Shown: in pieces, positions 21,735 to 33,076 of the stretch
Numbering within the stretch: the first letter of the stretch is position 1
Layout of the letters: the number at the start of each line of letters is the position of its first letter
DNA from: Mytilisepta virgata
Taxonomy: Eukaryota > Mollusca > Bivalvia > Mytilida > Mytilidae
Direction: 5' to 3'
Length of the DNA stretch: 64,000 nt
Assembly: GCA_028015205.1 (NCBI GenBank)
Contig: JAPWFG010000022.1
Span: forward strand, 558,001-622,000
Translations under genes and position numbers: made by a program
Notes under the pieces: model-generated
The model's input: only the letters and a program-made list of their open reading frames with translations
What the model was told of the DNA's origin: nothing
The model's database searches: none

Positions 21735-23425
21735 TGTGAGCTATTGCCATCACTTGGCGTCCGTCGTCGTCGTCGTCGTCGTCCGTCGTCGTCCGTCGTC
21801 GTCGTCGTCGTTAACAATTATACAAAACTCTTCTCCTCTGAAACTACTTGACTAATTAGGTCAACTTGGTATGAATGTTCCTTGGGGTACCCTGCATAGA
21901 ACTGATGTGGGGATTTTTGATTCGTCGAAAAACATGACCGCTGTTACTAAAAATAGAACATAGGGGGCAAACAACAGTTTTTCGCAAATATCTCAAAAAT
22001 CATTAGGTTACGGCAAATTCTGGCAGGTTGAAAGTGTTCAGCATGATGAGAGCTACCCGTATGCTGATTTTCGTGAAGATCTGTCAACTGATGTTAGAGT
22101 TATTGCCCCTTTTTGACATTTTTGGCTTTTTTTATGTTATTAATTCAAAAATTTTCTTCTCTGAAACTACTATTCAAAATCAAATGAAACTTGGTAAGAT
22201 TGTTCCTTGGGGTACCCTGCATAGAACTGATGTGGGGATTTTTGATTCGTCGAAAGACATGGCCGTTGTTACTAAAAATAGAACATAGGGGTCAAACAAC
22301 AGTTTTTCGCAAATATCTCAAAGATCATTAGGTAACGGCAAATTCTGCAGGTTGAAAGTGTTCAGCATGATGAAAGCTACCTGTGTGCTGATTTTCATGA
22401 AGATCTGTCAACTGATGTTAGAGTTATTGCCCTTTTTTTGACATTTTTGGCTTCTTTTTATGTTATTATTTCAAAAATCTTCTTCTCTGAAACTGCTATT
22501 CAAAATCAAATGAAACTTGGTAAGATTGTTCCTTAGGGTATCCTGCAAAAAGTTAATGCTTGGATTTTTTTGATTGGTCGAAAAACATGTCCGCCCTTAC
22601 TAAAAATAGAACATAGGGGTCAAAATGCTGTTTTTTGCTATTTTTTCCTGAATTATAGAAAGAAAATGAAGATGAAAGCTACTTTCAAGGTAAACATGGT
22701 ATACCGAGTTGAATGATGATGATGAAAGTTTGTTTTGGACGGCCATTTTTAAAATTGCTGCCATTTTCCTGCCATTTTTTACCCTTCCTCAGATTTCAAC
22801 AATATTTGGTATTTAAACTAAACATGGTATCCTTAGTGAGTGGTGATGATGAGATTTCTTGTATGGAGCATCTATGGAAGGTCCTTTAGGAAATTTGCAT
22901 AAATCTTCCCAGTCCGTGAAACAAAATGGCCGTCATGAGCATTTACATGTTCTGATTGGTCGAAATTTAAAAGTTCTTCTCCTCTGAAACCGTAAAGCCA
23001 AATGAACTGATTTTTGGTATGGATGATCTATGGAAGGTCCTTTACAAAATTTGCATAAATCAGCCTGGTCCGTGAAACAAAATGGCTGCCATGAGCATTT
23101 ACATGTTCTGATTGGTCAAAATTTTAAACTTCTTCTCCTCTGAAACCTTAAAGCCAATTGAACTGATTTTTGGTACGGAGCATCTATGGAAGGTTCTTTA
23201 CAAACTTTGCATAAATCTTTCTAGTCCGTGAAACAAAATTGCCACCAGAAACCTTTATATGTTCTTATCGGTCAAAATTAAAAACTTCTCCTCTGAAACC
23301 GTTTGGCCAATGAACTTATACTTGGTATGAAGCATTTATAGAAGATCATTAACAAAGTTTCCAGAAATCAATCTAGTCTGTCAAATCAAAAGTTTGTGAC
23401 TGCCAGGTGAGCGATACAGTTATTT
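21735..23425 (+). mobile_element. AGCTCACCTG-family element, 1.7-kb copy
   Basis: Starts with GCCATGTGAGCTATTGCCAT and CACTTGGCGTCCGTCGTCGT (a GTC microsatellite follows) and ends CCAGGTGAGCGATACAG. Internally it repeats a ~300-bp module containing TTCTTCTCTGAAACTACT, GGGGTACCCTGCATAGAACT and GTCAACTGATGTTAGAG. Other copies are at 47922, 51769 and 57262. Open frames here are by-products. Confidence 0.75.
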
Positions 23426-23509
23426 TTTGTCTAAAAATATTATCCATGTACAATGTTGTGAAAAGATCTAGAAAAAAGAAAAAAAAAGAAAAAAAAACAA
23501 GGACAAGGA

Positions 23510-23945
23510 GCTATGTTGAATTTTGATCATTCTGGCATTTTTGAATTTGTCCTTCTTTTGATCTTTTTGGATTGTTGTTTTGGTTTTCAGCATTCTAGGC
23601 CTTGAAAACAATCGACGAAATGTGCACATCGTGTGCATCAAGATTGGTATCAAAGGATTTTAGCTTTACAACCGAGTCGATGCCGCTGCTGGTGGACTCT
23701 AATTCTCCAAGGGTATCCCCAGCTCAGTTGCTAGTATTTCGATACTAACACGAAATTGATAATTAACATTTACTGTTAAAAAATTGTAAAATTTGTGAAA
23801 ACTAAGGAATATCTCCCTCTTGCATAGCTCTGTCCTTAAATGGTTATGGCTTTACTCCTTTTGGTCATTTCGGCATTTTTGAATTTGCTCTTTTACGTTT
23901 TGGCCTTGAGCACAACTGATGAGGCATGGATTTTAACCGACGTCA
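23510..23945 (+). repeat. Dispersed repeat resembling one abundant in mussel transcripts
   Basis: Contains TAGGCCTTGAAAACAATCGA, GAGTCGATGCCGCTGCTGGT, AAGGGTATCCCCAGCTCAGT and a second TTGGCCTTGAGCACAACTGA. From memory this block is very common in Mytilus transcripts. The hydrophobic open frame at 23840 lies in it and is not a supported gene. Confidence 0.5.
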
Positions 23946-24539
23946 CGTTCAACAGCCAATCAACAACCGACATTCATTCCAAACCAAAGGATAATGCTAT
24001 AGTGGTTGCGCGTTTACGTATTTTAGAGTATAGTTTTATTCAATAAATATTGAGGTTTTGTTTAAATATCTTCACAATTTTTTATATTTGGCGCCATTAA
24101 GAGCTTGTTGAGTAATGTGAGCACGTGTATCGTGTTGAAAGATGTACGACAAACTACTTTAGAATCCCATTCCTGGATCATTTACCTCATATCTTTCTTC
24201 AATTTATATCAAACGGAGGATTTTCTGCAGGCTATTGGAATGTGCAGTTTTTGGCGAATCGTGTTTAAATTTTTCTACTTTGGGAGGCCAAAGATGAAGA
24301 ACATTTTACAACCAAATGTGCATGAGGAAAAAAATTATTTTTGAAGTTCCAAACTAAAAAATATACCAGATACACTAAAGTTATACATGTTGATATGTCA
24401 TGAATCAACATCTTAAATACATAGTTATAGATATAACATATGTGTTTTATTTCAAATAAATGTCTTTTCGTTTCACATGCTTCAATCAAGAAGCAGCTTT
24501 CAATGTTTTGTTACACTGTTACATGGAGTTTGGTTCGTG
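23946..24539. other. Intergenic, nothing recognised
   Basis: Short open frames on both strands without family features or splice structure. Confidence 0.35.
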
Positions 24540-25025
24540 CGTCCCAAATTACAAAAGTCCAGATCTAAGACATTGTAAGTCATATAGGTATAATATTTCA
24601 CCAGTGGGTGCGTCTTGCAAAATAGCAAAGGTTTGTATAAAAATTGCCCCCCCCCCCCTTTTTGACATACATTTTAGGCATGAGTGACTTTTATTAGGTG
24701 TCGTGTTAAGGTCCAGTTCTAAGACACTAAGTCATATAGGTATAATATTTCACCAGTGGATGCGTCTTGCAAAATAGCAAAGGTCTGTATAAAAATTGCC
24801 CCCCCCCCCCCCTTTTTGACTTACATTTTATGCATGAGTGACTTTTATTATGTGTTGTGTTCAGGTCCAGTTCTAAGACACTGTGAGTCATATAGGTATA
24901 ATATTTCACCAGTGGATGCATCTTGCAAAATATCAAAGGTCTGTATAAAAATTGTACCCCTCTGACATACGTTTTATGCATGAGTGACTTTAATTAGGTG
25001 TTGTGTTAAGGTCCAGTTCAGCTGC
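24540..25025 (+). repeat. Tandem array, ~160-bp unit, 3 copies, with C-tracts
   Basis: Repeated GTCATATAGGTATAATATTT, CACCAGTGG-TGCGTCTTGC and TATAAAAATTG(CCCC…) blocks. The first two units carry long C-runs. A partial fourth copy (AATAGGTATAATATTTCACC) lies at 25370. Confidence 0.85.
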
Positions 25026-25417
25026 AGCAAATATGCTAAATCTCTGTTGCTGCAGCCCCCCCCCCTTTTCATTGGTCCAAATGAGGAAGATGCAACTGCA
25101 TCTCCCCCATTCATTGCTTCAAATCGTTTCTAATTGAACATATATGACATGCAATTTATATTAAGTCTAGTAGATACTCCTTTATGTTAAATTTGCGTTA
25201 AAGCAATTGAAATTTGATGGAGGCATGGGTCAGAGGTTTGATTGTATATTAATACATGTATGTTTATTTTGTACATGTTTGTTTCTTTAATCATGTATAT
25301 GTTTGTCCTTATTTTGGTGACAATCCTTGTGTTTTCGATTTTGACCAATAAATATTCTAATTCTGATTCAATAGGTATAATATTTCACCAGTGGATTTCT
25401 TCGTATCAACTTTTGTA

Positions 25418-25723
25418 AGGGACGAGATCAAAAGTTCAATGTAGGATAAAAGACTTAATTCACATAGTTTTTTCTCACTATTTTGACCAATATGGGCATA
25501 TGCTTTGAGAGTATACTTTTTGTATCATGGGTCCTGTTTTTCCTCAATAATGTATGTTTGTTCTGTATATTGACTTGGACATCACTTGAATCCGTATTTT
25601 TCAATCCGATAATTGATGTCGGATAACAAAACTTGCAGCGAATTTCACACCCCCCCCCCCCCCCCACCCCAAACTATTCGAATTAAGTTTTTTATCCTAC
25701 ATTGAACTTTTGATCTCGTCCCT
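25418..25723. mobile_element. 306-bp MITE with ~34-bp TIR
   Basis: The inverted ends begin AGGGACGAGATCAAAAGTTC and continue AATGTAGGATAAAA. The interior holds a C-rich tract. A decayed relative of one end lies at about 52968-53005 inside FER intron 2. Confidence 0.8.
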
Positions 25724-27587
25724 AAGATAATGGTGAGTTTTGTGAAAATTTCTTTTTTTTTATTTCTACGCCATTTTAACAGACTTATATCTAAAATAAA
25801 CTTGAAATTATAAAAAAACTTCTCTAAGGCAGATAACTGGAGTATTTTATGACATGTCTTGTGGTGGGGGCTGTTGATCTTGGTTTAGGACTCATGATGA
25901 CCCCTCAATATTATTAATCTTTGCTCATATTCAGTCCTATATGATGATATTTCTTTAGGCTGCTTTATTGGTATTCTATGCCAATTTCAGCTCAATTGTC
26001 GGTTGTTTTTTGTTTGTTGAGGAAGAACCAGGAGTGAGCCACCAGCATTCCGGGAGAAGACCTGACAATCCTTGTTACTTGGTCAGAATTGATCACATTT
26101 TCCCTCGAGTTGATATGTTAGCTATTATAGAAATAATCTATCCACACTCTATGGAAGACCTGCTTTATACAATAAAAATTCAGTGAGAAAACCTGGAAAC
26201 CCTTGTTAATTAAGTTCAGAATTGAAGACATCTTGCCATGAGTCAGATTAAAATCTGAGTGTTGATATGTTACTGATTATATCGATGGTATGACTTCAAT
26301 TATTATTTGGCCCGATCTGACATGAATGATTTGTATAATTTTTGTCATATAGTTATCATATGCCTTCCCATGATGCAACATCGACACCATGAATGTCTGC
26401 TAAATAAAGTATTTGTGGAATATGAGTGTTTTCACAGTAAAGTTTGATCAAAACAACTATTAGCAACCTTACCCCAAAAGACGTTTTAATATAATGCTTG
26501 TCTTACTAAATACACATTTCAGTGAAATATCTTTAGGACAAGGCTATTACTCTTATCAAAATTTCAATTCAAAGGTCCGAAAATGAGTAAACGTTTTTCA
26601 TTGATTTCTTCACAATTACCCATCTTTCACAGAATATTGCCAATATTACATAAATTTTTGTTGAAAACAAAACATGTTCCTTAAAATGCAACATTTTAAG
26701 AGTACTTAATGGTAGCTGAGAGTAATTTTTTCATTACTTTTTGATTTTGGAATTCAACCAAAACTAAACAATAATTCTTATTATTTTTATACAAACATAA
26801 CCATGGTAACATTTCCAATTAATTTACTTCTTGATAAATGCAACTTTGATAAATACATTAATAATTTAAGAAATTGTTATATACTCATGGAAAAAAGTAC
26901 TGTATGATTTGTATCATACCCATAGTATAATCAGGACGATAACGGAAGTAGTTCCCTGTTGTAAAAGACAGCACATATAAATGAGGCTATTTAGACTTTC
27001 CAGTCTCAATACACTGTTGATGCATATCATCATTTCAAACTACACAAATAGAGAACATTTTCATAAAACCTTTCATGTCAGTATTGAAGTTTTCCATTTT
27101 TTTTCAAACATGCTGTCTTTTTTTAGGCTTACTATTTAAATGAAAATTGTCCATTAAATGAAATTTTACCGATTAGTGATTAATTTTGTTAAAACCTGTA
27201 CTGAGAATTGAAATTTCAAGTGTTGCAATACATTTTTTCTTGTGTATACATGTATTTATGTAAGCTTTACAAAATATCAAACACATGCTTCTAAGAAATG
27301 TATAATAATTAATGTGCATATGACACAGACAGGGATAAACAAATTTATTAAATGCAACAAATTAATAAATATCACATTTCAAATTTGATTATGCACCTAG
27401 CTACAACTTGGAGAAAAATTAAAAATCACCAAAAAACTGATGCTTCAAGAATATATGTCGTTTTAATAAAATTAATTATACAGAAATGTTTTCAAGTCAA
27501 GGTTCTGTTCAAATATAAACAGCATTTTCAAATTATTATATTAATGCTTTCCATTGCATTTCCAATATTCCATAAAATCAGTATCCA
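25724..27587. other. Intergenic, nothing recognised
   Basis: AT-rich, with short unsupported open frames. Confidence 0.35.
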
Positions 27588-28130
27588 ATAATATAGGATT
27601 ATTGCACGTATACTGGGAAATATTGTCCCGATAGAGTGCAATATATACCTACGAGGGACAATATTTCCCAATTTCGTGAAATAAACCTCTTATTATATGG
27701 CAACATCAGCTAGATCCCGGAAATAACCTGAAAACTATCAAAGACATCGTCATAACAATGCAATATTGCTCTCCGTGCAATATCGGCGAATATTGCACAA
27801 TAAGTTTTGGTTACATTCTACGGGGAATATTACATTGCTATACAATAATATAGGGTTTGCACGAATACTGCGAAATATTGCCCCAAGTAGAATGTAATAT
27901 TGCATGAGCTTGCAAATGCAATATAATATTCTACAGCGGACAATTTTTCCCAATTTTGTGCAATAACCCTTTTATTATATGGCAACACCACCTAGATCCT
28001 GGAAATAACCCGAAAAACTATGAAAGACATCATCCTGACAATGCAATTTTGCCATCTGTGCAATATCGCCGAATATTGCACGCTAATTTTTTGTTACATT
28101 CTAAAGTGAATATTACATTGCTATACAATA
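27588..28130 (+). repeat. Two diverged tandem copies of a ~270-bp unit
   Basis: Both copies contain AATAATATAGG, TATTATATGGCAACA-CA, CTAGATCC-GGAAATAACC and GTGCAATATCG-CGAATATTG. The first copy also holds the small palindrome GGGAAATATTGTCCC … GGGACAATATTTCCC. Confidence 0.7.
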
Positions 28131-28370
28131 AAATTACGGTATATGTAAATATTTCCATACAATATATATTATCATGCTTCTAACTATATTTCAAACAATC
28201 CACAAATCAGTCTTAAAATAAGGCAAATCAAATTGATAAGATTTTCATTCCCCTGACCCTAAATATTCATCCTGTTCTGTTTTTTGTCTTCACTTGCAGT
28301 GAAAGTTTGTAATGGGTTCTGGTTTATGACTTCATGTTCTCCCTAGATTACAATGCTAAAAAATGCCTTC

Positions 28371-28732
28371 TTAAGGATGCTCGCTGGTCATGTTTTGGTC
28401 TTTTTGTCAGATTTTCGGAATCCTCAGGTTTTATCCATTTCTTAAAAAATTTAATTTTTTGCCCATGAACCCCCACTTTTTCTTTTATAATTCAATCATA
28501 TATACCTTAAAATGGTATTTGACAAAATTTTATGAAGTTGCCAATGCACAGACAATGAAAAATCCGGAGAAAACCTATTTCCTGCAAATTTTCAAGGCTA
28601 AATAGCTCTAAAATAAGCACATGAACCTATATTTTTTTCTTGCTTATTTGTTTACTATTCATAAGTTCTCTCAAACTAAAACACCTATTTCAAATCCTAT
28701 TTATTTCCTATTAGACCAGTGATCATCCTTAA
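28371..28732 (+). mobile_element. MITE family C, copy 1 (possibly in FBXL17 3'UTR)
   Basis: Ends TTAAGGATGCTCGCTGGTCA and TGATCATCCTTAA form a short inverted repeat. It is about 90 percent similar by eye to 36336-36735 in the same orientation. It starts about 260 bp beyond the FBXL17 stop, so it may be transcribed in the 3' untranslated region or lie just outside it. Confidence 0.75.
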
Positions 28733-28934
28733 AATAAGACAGAAATGCAATATTTTCAAGACGTTTCTACATAACAATTTATTGTTCCAACAAAAAAAAT
28801 ATATGAACATGGATTAAAAATATACATTTTATTTGTACTTGCCCCAATACAGGTGAGAAATGCTGTTTCTAAGACTCATACAATTAAAATTTATATTTTC
28901 CAACAATGTACATATATTGTATATTTATCCTGTA

Positions 28935-28940
28935 TTTATT
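28935..28940 (-). terminator. Candidate poly(A) signal of FBXL17
   Basis: AATAAA on the minus strand, about 57 bases past the stop codon. The 3' untranslated region would be short if this is used. Confidence 0.4.
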
Positions 28941-28996
28941 GGTCAGGGTGGATGAAAAACTACACTTAAAGTTTAATTGACCTAAGTTCAATGAAA

Positions 28997-29150
28997 TCAT
29001 TTATTTTGTTCTGTTTCTGCCATGAATTTGAATCCATTTGCAATAGCTTTCTGTATCAATTTTTTAGACTCCATGAAGAATGTCGAGAACTGTATGTGAG
29101 GATATTTTTCTACCATGGCTTCTACTCCTTTCTCTGATACAGAATCACAT
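28997..29150 (-). CDS. FBXL17: FBXL17 last coding exon (exon 7)
   Basis: Minus-strand acceptor tttattccag at 29151. After finishing an Arg codon it reads CDSVSEKGVEAMVEKYPHIQ then FSTFFMESKKLIQKAIANGF and stops at TGA (28999-28997). It matches the FBXL17 C-terminus as I know it (CDKV…, YPHI-FST, K-x-x-x-x-x-A…G) in order and length. The preceding exon ends with AG of that Arg codon, so the phases agree. The acceptor and first ~20 exon bases are copied in the adjoining tandem array (29105-29505). Confidence 0.85.
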
Positions 29151-29505
29151 CTGGAATAAAAAAATTACTGATTATCTCCCCTTATTTCTTTTCTCCGACA
29201 CAGAATCACATCTGGTATGGAAAAGATCACTGATTATCTCCCCTTGTTTCTTTTCTCTGATACAGTATCACATATGGAATATAAACACTACTGATTATTT
29301 CCAATTATTTCCTGATTCAGAATCAAACCATGAAGAGAAAAAAAATCACTGATTATCTCCCTCATTTCTTTTCTCTGATACAGAATTACAATTACTGATT
29401 ATTTCCCATTAGTTCCTTTCTCACGTGGAATAAAAATCACTGATTATCTCCCCTTAATTCATTTCTCAGATTTAACAGAAAAACCAGATTATCTCCCCTT
29501 ACTAA
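29105..29505 (-). repeat. ~61-bp tandem array spanning the acceptor of the FBXL17 last exon
   Basis: On the plus strand, TCTCTGATACAGAATCACAT then CTGG recurs at about 29130, 29191, 29253, 29312 and 29371, followed by ACTGATTATCTCCCCTTATT in most units. The first is the true exon edge (CT = acceptor AG on the minus strand). At least the second unit also keeps an intact acceptor. Confidence 0.85.
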
Positions 29506-30331
29506 ACATTCATTGACCACTTGTTAACATCAAGTGAAATTATTACATTCATACCAGGAAGAGAACTTCCTGAAATGACATGAATATGAAATGCTTGTTC
29601 TAGACTGATATGCTGAGGCTGATTTTTAACATGCTACATGTAGCTCACAAGGTAAATCTATAGGAAGACATCTCATCCCACAGTCAGGAAATGTGTGTTT
29701 CCTATTACATGCCCAAAATGACACAGGGTAGGTAGGTAGGAAAAATATTTTATTTTAAAAAAATTATTTTCTTGTCTTTCCAAAAAATGGTAAATGGTCA
29801 AACTGGAAATTACTTACTTACGCTAACAGCATTTAAAAGTTCCACTGAAATCAAAGATTTTAAAGACGTGATTCAAAGGCTTATCTAAATGAAAAAAAAG
29901 TTTTCAGAAAAAGCAATAAATTCCGGATTTCCCCCCGAAGGACATCAATAAAATGTTTAAGATCTTGGCCAAAAATGAGGTCGGTCAGGTAACAGGAAAC
30001 ACACATATATCTTCTTTGGCCTGATCAGATTTATGGAGCACAGTATTTCATTCTGATTATTGTTTCAATTTTCTATGTTTTTGGCCTTGACAATATATTT
30101 ACATTCACTGCAACAATACAGTGACACATTCCCCGTTTCCTTTCTCTATTCTAGTTTTCAAAAAATTTCCTAAAATGTAAACTATTCTAGTCATATGCAG
30201 GTTTATATATTGTCAGCAACGTAACTTAAAATATTCTTATTAAATAAAGTTGATTTTATGGTTTCTGAATATAAGTTTCAACCAAACTTTAAGATAAACT
30301 GGTTTTCTTTCTTAATAAGTTTTACACAAAC
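29506..30331. other. FBXL17 intron, with a fragment of the second SINE family
   Basis: At about 29585-29700 there is a diverged fragment with CTAGACTGATATGCTGAGGC and GCTCACAAGGTAAA. Nothing else was recognised. Confidence 0.5.
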
Positions 30332-30464
30332 CTAATCAATCCAAGATATTTAAGGACAGGACAGTTTTCTGTAATGGCCCAGATCCCTTTGTCTGTCACA
30401 TCTTTACACCACCCTAAGTCTAATTTCTCTACATTTCTGCCATGAGAGGCTATACTCATTAATC
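30332..30464 (-). CDS. FBXL17: FBXL17 exon 6 (LRR)
   Basis: Reads LMSIASHGRNVEKLDLGWCK then DVTDKGIWAITENCPVLKYL and GLI. This is a cysteine-containing leucine-rich repeat of the AMN1/FBXL type (L-x-L-x-x-C/W-C … V-T-D-x-G). The donor is taken as ATTAG|gtttgt because its phase 2 agrees with the last exon; two GT alternatives lie 5 and 7 bases further on. The acceptor is tgttttgcag. Confidence 0.85.
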
Positions 30465-31311
30465 CTGCAAAACAAATATTGCAAAGAAATGAAACTTCAT
30501 CAATTTTTTAATTTATAATAAAAAAAGATCATATTAATTTGTACACAATATACATGTAAATTTAATGGATAGAACATGCATCATAAAAGTAAATTTTTAT
30601 ATAATTTTCAGGTACTGATGGATCAAATCTTTTATCCTGCAACTGGCCTAAATAGTAGAAAAATTTGTACCTGTTTGTGTTCTCACCTATTTCTGCAGAT
30701 CGTATGGAATGTTAACTGGGAGAAAAACTAAGTCCATTTATCAGTAAGATATGGAAAAATGGAAAAAAAATTATGACAAAATTTTCCCCTGAATACTATC
30801 TTTTGATCACAAACAAGCTTCTGTCCAAGTTTGGTAAAAATCTGGGATGGTTTAAAAATGTTCTTTATGTTTAAAAAACTTTAACCACAATGAGAATGTA
30901 AATGTTAACACCGCAGACGACACAATGTAGGATTGACATGTCTAAATTTTGCGACAAAAGTCGCAGGCTCGACGATAATGTTCGTCTTGTAGCATAATAT
31001 TATTTTACTTCACTTGCAATGAAACCTTGTACTGTGTTGAGGTTCACAGTGTTTATGATGTCATGTTCTCTCTAGATTATGCACCAAAAATCGTCTTCCT
31101 ACAAATAACCTAGAAATGTTCTCGGTAAACCTTGCATTTCTACCTGTTTCTTAAGCTTGTACAAATTTAATGTACATTTTTCGACAATGTACATATATTT
31201 TTCCTTGATTAGAACATCAAAGCTCGTTTGAGTTAAAATACTTGCCTGTGATTGAAAAATTAAGATTAAACAAGGAACATATCTTAATATGTATTCTCTA
31301 TTTATTATTTG
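30465..31311. other. FBXL17 intron, nothing recognised
   Basis: A short block at about 31010-31090 resembles 28280-28350 (ACTTGCA-TGAAA … TCATGTTCTC-CTAGATTA). Confidence 0.35.
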
Positions 31312-31561
31312 TTTGTTTTGTTTAGTTACAGCACATTTTGGCCATTTCGCGGCGGCCAGTTTTTATTGGTGGAGGAAGCTGGAGTACCCGGAGAGAACCA
31401 CCGAGCTTCGGTAGGAAAATTGGCAATCCTTGACAATTAAGATTGGAGTCGAACACACCCCGCCACAAGTGAGATTCGAACTCAAAACCCCAGCATTGAC
31501 AGGCTAGTGATCAGTAGTAGTCATGATGAACTACCTAGACCAATCGGCCACCAAGGCCCCT
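31312..31561 (-). mobile_element. tRNA-headed SINE, minus orientation
   Basis: Full-length family member with the head at the right side (CCACCAAGGCCCC on plus). The B box is at 31470-31480 and the tail TTTGTTTAGTTACAGCAC is at the left. Confidence 0.8.
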
Positions 31562-31704
31562 GTTTATTATTTGAATAATGTCGAGTCCTTTCATTTATGT
31601 TATGTGACACTTCTTAGTCAGTATTCAGACTAAGTATTGTAAGTATTTCTATTGATCTTAAAATCAATTAAAGCCATCTGATATTTTTTTTTTGTTTTAC
31701 TTAC

Positions 31705-31918
31705 CTTCATCCGTCAAACTACAGTTTACACAAAACAATCTTTTCATTTTCTGTCCACATCTAACAACTTCCTGTATACATCTATCATCGATTGTCAGGT
31801 TCAGTGAAACGTTTAAACATTCTAGATTATCACATTGTCTCGTAAGCTGAGAAACAACAGCTGCTGTTATACTTCCACCAGGCAAATTAGATATGTCCAA
31901 ATATTCTAATTTTTTCAT
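31705..31918 (-). CDS. FBXL17: FBXL17 exon 5 (LRRs)
   Basis: Acceptor aatttattcag, donor GAAG|gtaagt. The 71 codons read MKKLEYLDISNLPGGSITAA … CDNLECLNVSLNLTIDDRCI … MKRLFCVNCSLTDE. Two leucine-rich repeats align position by position with the human FBXL17 LRR region (L-SSLDL…, NLSSLNLCLNW-I-DRC-E…, LKELYLVSCKITD), as recalled. The initial ATG is internal, not a start: the phases join it to exon 4. Confidence 0.9.
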
Positions 31919-32214
31919 CTGAATAAATTAAAAACGGGAATATTTAATTTATATCTGATGTCGCAGAAAGCAAATGGTAGGATATTGAATATATGTGAAA
32001 CTGACAATGTTAAATATTAAAACATATTATTTTCCATTCACTTTGGTGCAACTCAGGGGTGTAATAACTTATTTAAGAAAATCAAAAAATAAGAATTATC
32101 TCCCCTTTTAAATTTGAACTTTAATATGCCCAAACATTTTTGTTTATCTTAAAGACATGATTTAGTCCAACATAAAAACAATTATGCCAGATAATAATGT
32201 TAATATTTACTTTA
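31919..32214. other. FBXL17 intron, nothing recognised
   Basis: Short AT-rich intron segment. Confidence 0.35.
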
Positions 32215-32520
32215 TTTATATATAGAACAAATTTTTGTTTACACTGTATTTACTTAAGTAATCTACATGTATATATAGAACAAATTCAATTATATTTACT
32301 TACTCTATATAAAGAACAAATTCCAGTTAATTTACTTAAATCAATCTATATACACATGTACATGTAGAACAAATTCAATTATATTTACTTACTCTATATA
32401 TAGAACAAATTCCAGTTAATTTACTTAATCAATCTATATACATAGAACAAATTCCAGTATATTTACTTATTCTATATATAGGACAAATTCCAGTATTTTT
32501 ACTTACTCTATATATAGAAC
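32215..32520 (-). repeat. Tandem array copying the donor junction of FBXL17 exon 4
   Basis: Plus-strand units read ATATTTACTTACTCTATATA then TAGAACAAATTC(CAGT/AATT), in ~35-46-bp steps and higher-order pairs. The rightmost unit is the true exon 4/intron border (TATAGA|GTAAGT on minus). Perfect GTAAGT decoy donors recur near 32391 and 32302; the nearest copy (about 32470) has mutated GT to AT. Confidence 0.85.
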
Positions 32521-32614
32521 AAATTCCAGTGTCTGAAATGTTACAGTTGGCTAATGACAGTGTCTTTAAATCAGGACAATTTTCTGCTAACATATGGACA
32601 GAATTATCGGTCAC
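32507..32614 (-). CDS. FBXL17: FBXL17 exon 4 (LRR)
   Basis: Reads VTDNSVHMLAENCPDLKTLS then LANCNISDTGICSIYR. Joined to exon 5 it aligns without gaps to the human repeat VTDQSV…AEHCPEL…, as recalled. Acceptor taattgcag, donor AGA|gtaagt, phase 0 on both sides. The 3' end lies within the tandem array above. Confidence 0.9.
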
Positions 32615-33076
32615 CTGCAATTACAATTAGGCCAAAAATTAAAAAGATATGTGTGGATACTGTTCCATCCTGAAATAGAAAAGGATGTTGTTTTTGGTAG
32701 TTGTACTATAGTGTATTTATTGTTGATGTACAGATACATGTATATAATTTATTGTCGCTTGATACCCCAATTTTTGTGGAGGACAGATCAATCCATGAAA
32801 TTAACAACCTAATGAAACATTATTGGTTAGTACAATATTATGTTTGGTTATGCCATAAATAGTCATAATATATAAGTTGAAATTAATCACATGAAATGAG
32901 ATCATGGATTATGTTTCAAAGCAAATCTATCAGATATTAAATTGTTTTTTACTACATTTAAATACTTTTGCCAATTATAACATCTGTCATCATGGTCATA
33001 TCAATTTTTTGAAAATTCAAAATCCATGAAAATTAAAAAACCCTATTGCTTTCCTCAGAAATTTGTGAAGGCATGG
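32615..33076. other. FBXL17 intron, nothing recognised
   Basis: AT-rich intron. Confidence 0.35.

Noticed and set aside
21760..21815. CGTCGTCGTC coding repeat (Val/Ser-rich peptide)
   Set aside because: Microsatellite inside the AGCTCACCTG-family element; the same CGTCCGTCGTC motif opens the other copies.
23840..24046. Open frame starting with a strongly hydrophobic segment (MVMALLLLVISAFLNLLFYV)
   Set aside because: It coincides with a dispersed repeat that I recall from many unrelated mussel transcripts; no splice or family support.
24540..25025. CRISPR-like array
   Set aside because: Units are ~160 bp, directly adjacent without unique spacers, and the genome is animal; it is an ordinary tandem repeat.
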